From the NCBI RefSeq assembly GCF_002355395.1, contig NZ_AP017315.1, forward strand, positions 682,001 through 746,000: a stretch of DNA of 64,000 bases, given 5' to 3'. The notes below the pieces were generated by a model, which was not told the DNA's origin, ran no database searches, and worked only from the letters and a program-made list of their open reading frames with translations. Below, piece after piece: positions 62,645 through 64,000 of the stretch. The translations under genes and the position numbers were made by a program. This stretch comes from Microcella alkaliphila (lineage in GTDB: Bacteria > Actinomycetota > Actinomycetes > Actinomycetales > Microbacteriaceae). Position 1 is the stretch's first letter; each line of letters opens with the position of its first letter.

Positions 62645-64000
62645 ACGATATGGGTCTTCGGTCTGGTTCTTGAGGCTGGGACCTCGATTCGCGTATTCGT
62701 GGGTTGCCAGCTGTCGAGGGCTGGCCTATCCACCAGGCGAATGGAGGCCCCAGTTGAGAATCCAGCGTACGAGCGTCGGTCTGGACGTGCACGCCCGTAG
62801 TGTCGTGGGATGCGCAATCGATGAGGACACCGGGGAAGTGATCCGTCACCGTTTCGGCTACGACCCCGCAGCAGTTGTGGAGTGGGTGCGGAGCCTGCCG
62901 CAGCCGGCGGCGGTGACCTATGAGGCCGGGCCGACCGGGTTCGCTTTGGCCCGGTTGTTCACCGCCGCAGGCATCGAGTGCTTCGTGGCGGCGCCGTCGA
63001 AGTTGCAGCGCCCGGTCGGGGATCGAGTCAAGACCGACGCCAGGGACGCGATGCATTTGGCAAGACTGCTGCGACTGGGTGAGATCGTCGCGGTTGCCGT
63101 GCCCACGATCGAGCAGGAAACCGCCCGCGACTTGGTGCGAGCCCGGGAGGACAATCGGGGTGAGCTGATGGCTGCACGGCATCGGCTCTCGAAGCTGCTG
63201 TTGCGCCACGGGATCATTTATGACGGCAAGCAGGCGTGGACCGGCGCGCATGATGCCTGGCTGCGTCGGCAGAGGTTCGACCATCCCGGACTGCAGGCTG
63301 CGTTCGATGCCGACTACGAAGCAGTGCAGCAGGTGCGCGCCCGCAAAGACCGACTCGACGCGATCATCGAGCAGATGGCCGCGGCCAGCACCTACGCGCC
63401 CGTGGTGCGACGCCTGGGGTGCTTGCGTGGGATCTCGACCTTGACCGGGTTCGGCCTCGCGGTCGAGATCGGCAACTGGGAGCGCTTCACCGGATCCAGC
63501 ATCGGAGCGTTCGTCGGGCTGGTGCCCTCAGAGCACTCCTCCGGACAGTCCCGCTCGCAAGGCTCGATCACCAAGACCGGCAACACTCACGCCCGCCGCC
63601 TGCTGGTGGAAGCGGCCTGGCATCACCGCAAGCCCTATCGTCCCGGAGCGGTGATGCAGGCCCGGTGGGCTGCCGCGCCCAGCCTTGCAGCGTCCCGCGG
63701 CGACGACGGCAACCGGCGCCTGCATCAGAAATGGCAGCACTTCACCGCACGCAAGAAGCGGCCCACGATCGCGAACGTCGCCATCGCCCGCGAGCTCGCC
63801 GGCTGGTGCTGGTCCTTGGCCGTGATGCCCGACTGACCTGGGCCCCCTGACCGGTCGGTTCAGACGGCAGGTGACGGCAGCGCGAGGAGCGACCCGCGGA
63901 ACAGCTATGAGCAGCCCGCCCGAAGGGCAGGCGACGCTCGATCCTAGACAAGCGGAACCGCTCCAGCCGAACAGCACGTCCTGCGGTAACCAACCCGCGC
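62645..64000 (+). mobile_element. IS110-family insertion sequence (right end outside or near the window edge)
   Basis: The element surrounds the transposase gene at 62754-63836. IS110 elements lack clear terminal inverted repeats, so the ends cannot be fixed by eye. The left boundary must lie within 62645-62753, and the right boundary lies somewhere after 63836. The short 5' flank (at most 109 nt) and longer 3' flank (at least 164 nt) would fit the IS1111-type layout, in which the long non-coding end follows the gene. Confidence 0.65.
62754..63836 (+). CDS. IS110-family transposase (DEDD recombinase)
   Basis: 360 residues. The N-terminal RuvC-like DEDD domain is complete: Asp11 in GLDVHARS, Glu57 in TYEAGPTG, Asp95 and Asp98 in KTDARDA. 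The C-terminal Transposase_20 domain has LRGISTLTGFGLAVEIGNWERF and GLVPSEHSSGQSRSQGSITKTGN, where the catalytic Ser region is expected. A TTG start at 62754 is chosen because GGAGG (62744-62748) is 5 nt upstream and similarity begins there. No frameshift is seen, so it is probably functional. IS110 enzymes recombine DNA using a bridge RNA encoded in the element's non-coding end. Confidence 0.88.
   Translation: MRIQRTSVGLDVHARSVVGCAIDEDTGEVIRHRFGYDPAAVVEWVRSLPQPAAVTYEAGPTGFALARLFTAAGIECFVAAPSKLQRPVGDRVKTDARDAMHLARLLRLGEIVAVAVPTIEQETARDLVRAREDNRGELMAARHRLSKLLLRHGIIYDGKQAWTGAHDAWLRRQRFDHPGLQAAFDADYEAVQQVRARKDRLDAIIEQMAAASTYAPVVRRLGCLRGISTLTGFGLAVEIGNWERFTGSSIGAFVGLVPSEHSSGQSRSQGSITKTGNTHARRLLVEAAWHHRKPYRPGAVMQARWAAAPSLAASRGDDGNRRLHQKWQHFTARKKRPTIANVAIARELAGWCWSLAVMPD

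Overview
This window is GC-rich (roughly 70% by eye) DNA from an actinomycete, most likely a member of the Microbacteriaceae. The evidence is almost exclusive G/C third positions, actinobacterial gene types (SufS/SufU, small PPH-tailed proteins, an actinobacterial LexA box), many apparently leaderless genes, and small proteins I associate with Microbacteriaceae. The genus is not determined.

Layout. Bases 122-8776 are a polyamine/agmatine module: an ABC transporter of Pot type (ATPase, lipoprotein, two permeases), three small hypothetical genes on the minus strand, a TetR repressor, and an agmatine deiminase translationally coupled to an amidase. A perfect TTGATCA-GG-TGATCAA palindrome separates the repressor from the deiminase. 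Bases 8800-16841 hold an RraB-like protein, a small membrane protein, a frameshifted CDP-alcohol phosphatidyltransferase remnant, a CPH-type (CopB) copper ATPase whose promoter spacer is a perfect CsoR-like palindrome, an SMP-30 protein, an SRPBCC protein, an RlmA-like methyltransferase and a two-component system. Bases 16835-18691 are a repeat-dense intergenic region into which an IS701-family element has inserted at a CTAG.

Bases 18692-31539 are mainly housekeeping: a membrane-anchored coiled-coil protein, a very large helicase-like protein with degenerate Walker motifs, MscL, an FmdB-type zinc ribbon, 5-formyl-THF cyclo-ligase, GalU, a RimJ-like acetyltransferase and tRNA-Ala(CGC), plus small enzymes. 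Bases 31623-41483 carry a P2-type cation ATPase followed by an eight-gene Mrp/Mbh-like antiporter operon (F, G, DUF4040-B fusion, C, three antiporter-like subunits, E). SufS/SufU and an AAA+ ATPase follow, then a small gene under a perfect SOS box.

Bases 45713-53261 are a mannitol PTS locus: a PRD-type activator diverging from an orphan IIB-like protein, HPr, Enzyme I, EIICB, EIIA and mannitol-1-phosphate dehydrogenase, so the general PTS enzymes are built into the sugar operon. The rest holds a DUF4349 lipoprotein, hydrolases, aldo/keto reductases, an MFS exporter, a siderophore-interacting protein, and an AbiEi-HTH/DUF559 nuclease gene bracketed by paired inverted REP-like units. The window ends in an IS110-family element that is cut by the window edge.

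Most striking signals: the REP-bracketed DUF559 nuclease (59986-61077), the copper promoter (9944-9980), the LexA-boxed DUF6504-like gene (45409-45699), the catalytically degenerate helicase (20023-23802), the unusual Mrp-like complex, and a recurrent TAnnnT box 6-7 nt before start codons, suggesting widespread leaderless transcription.
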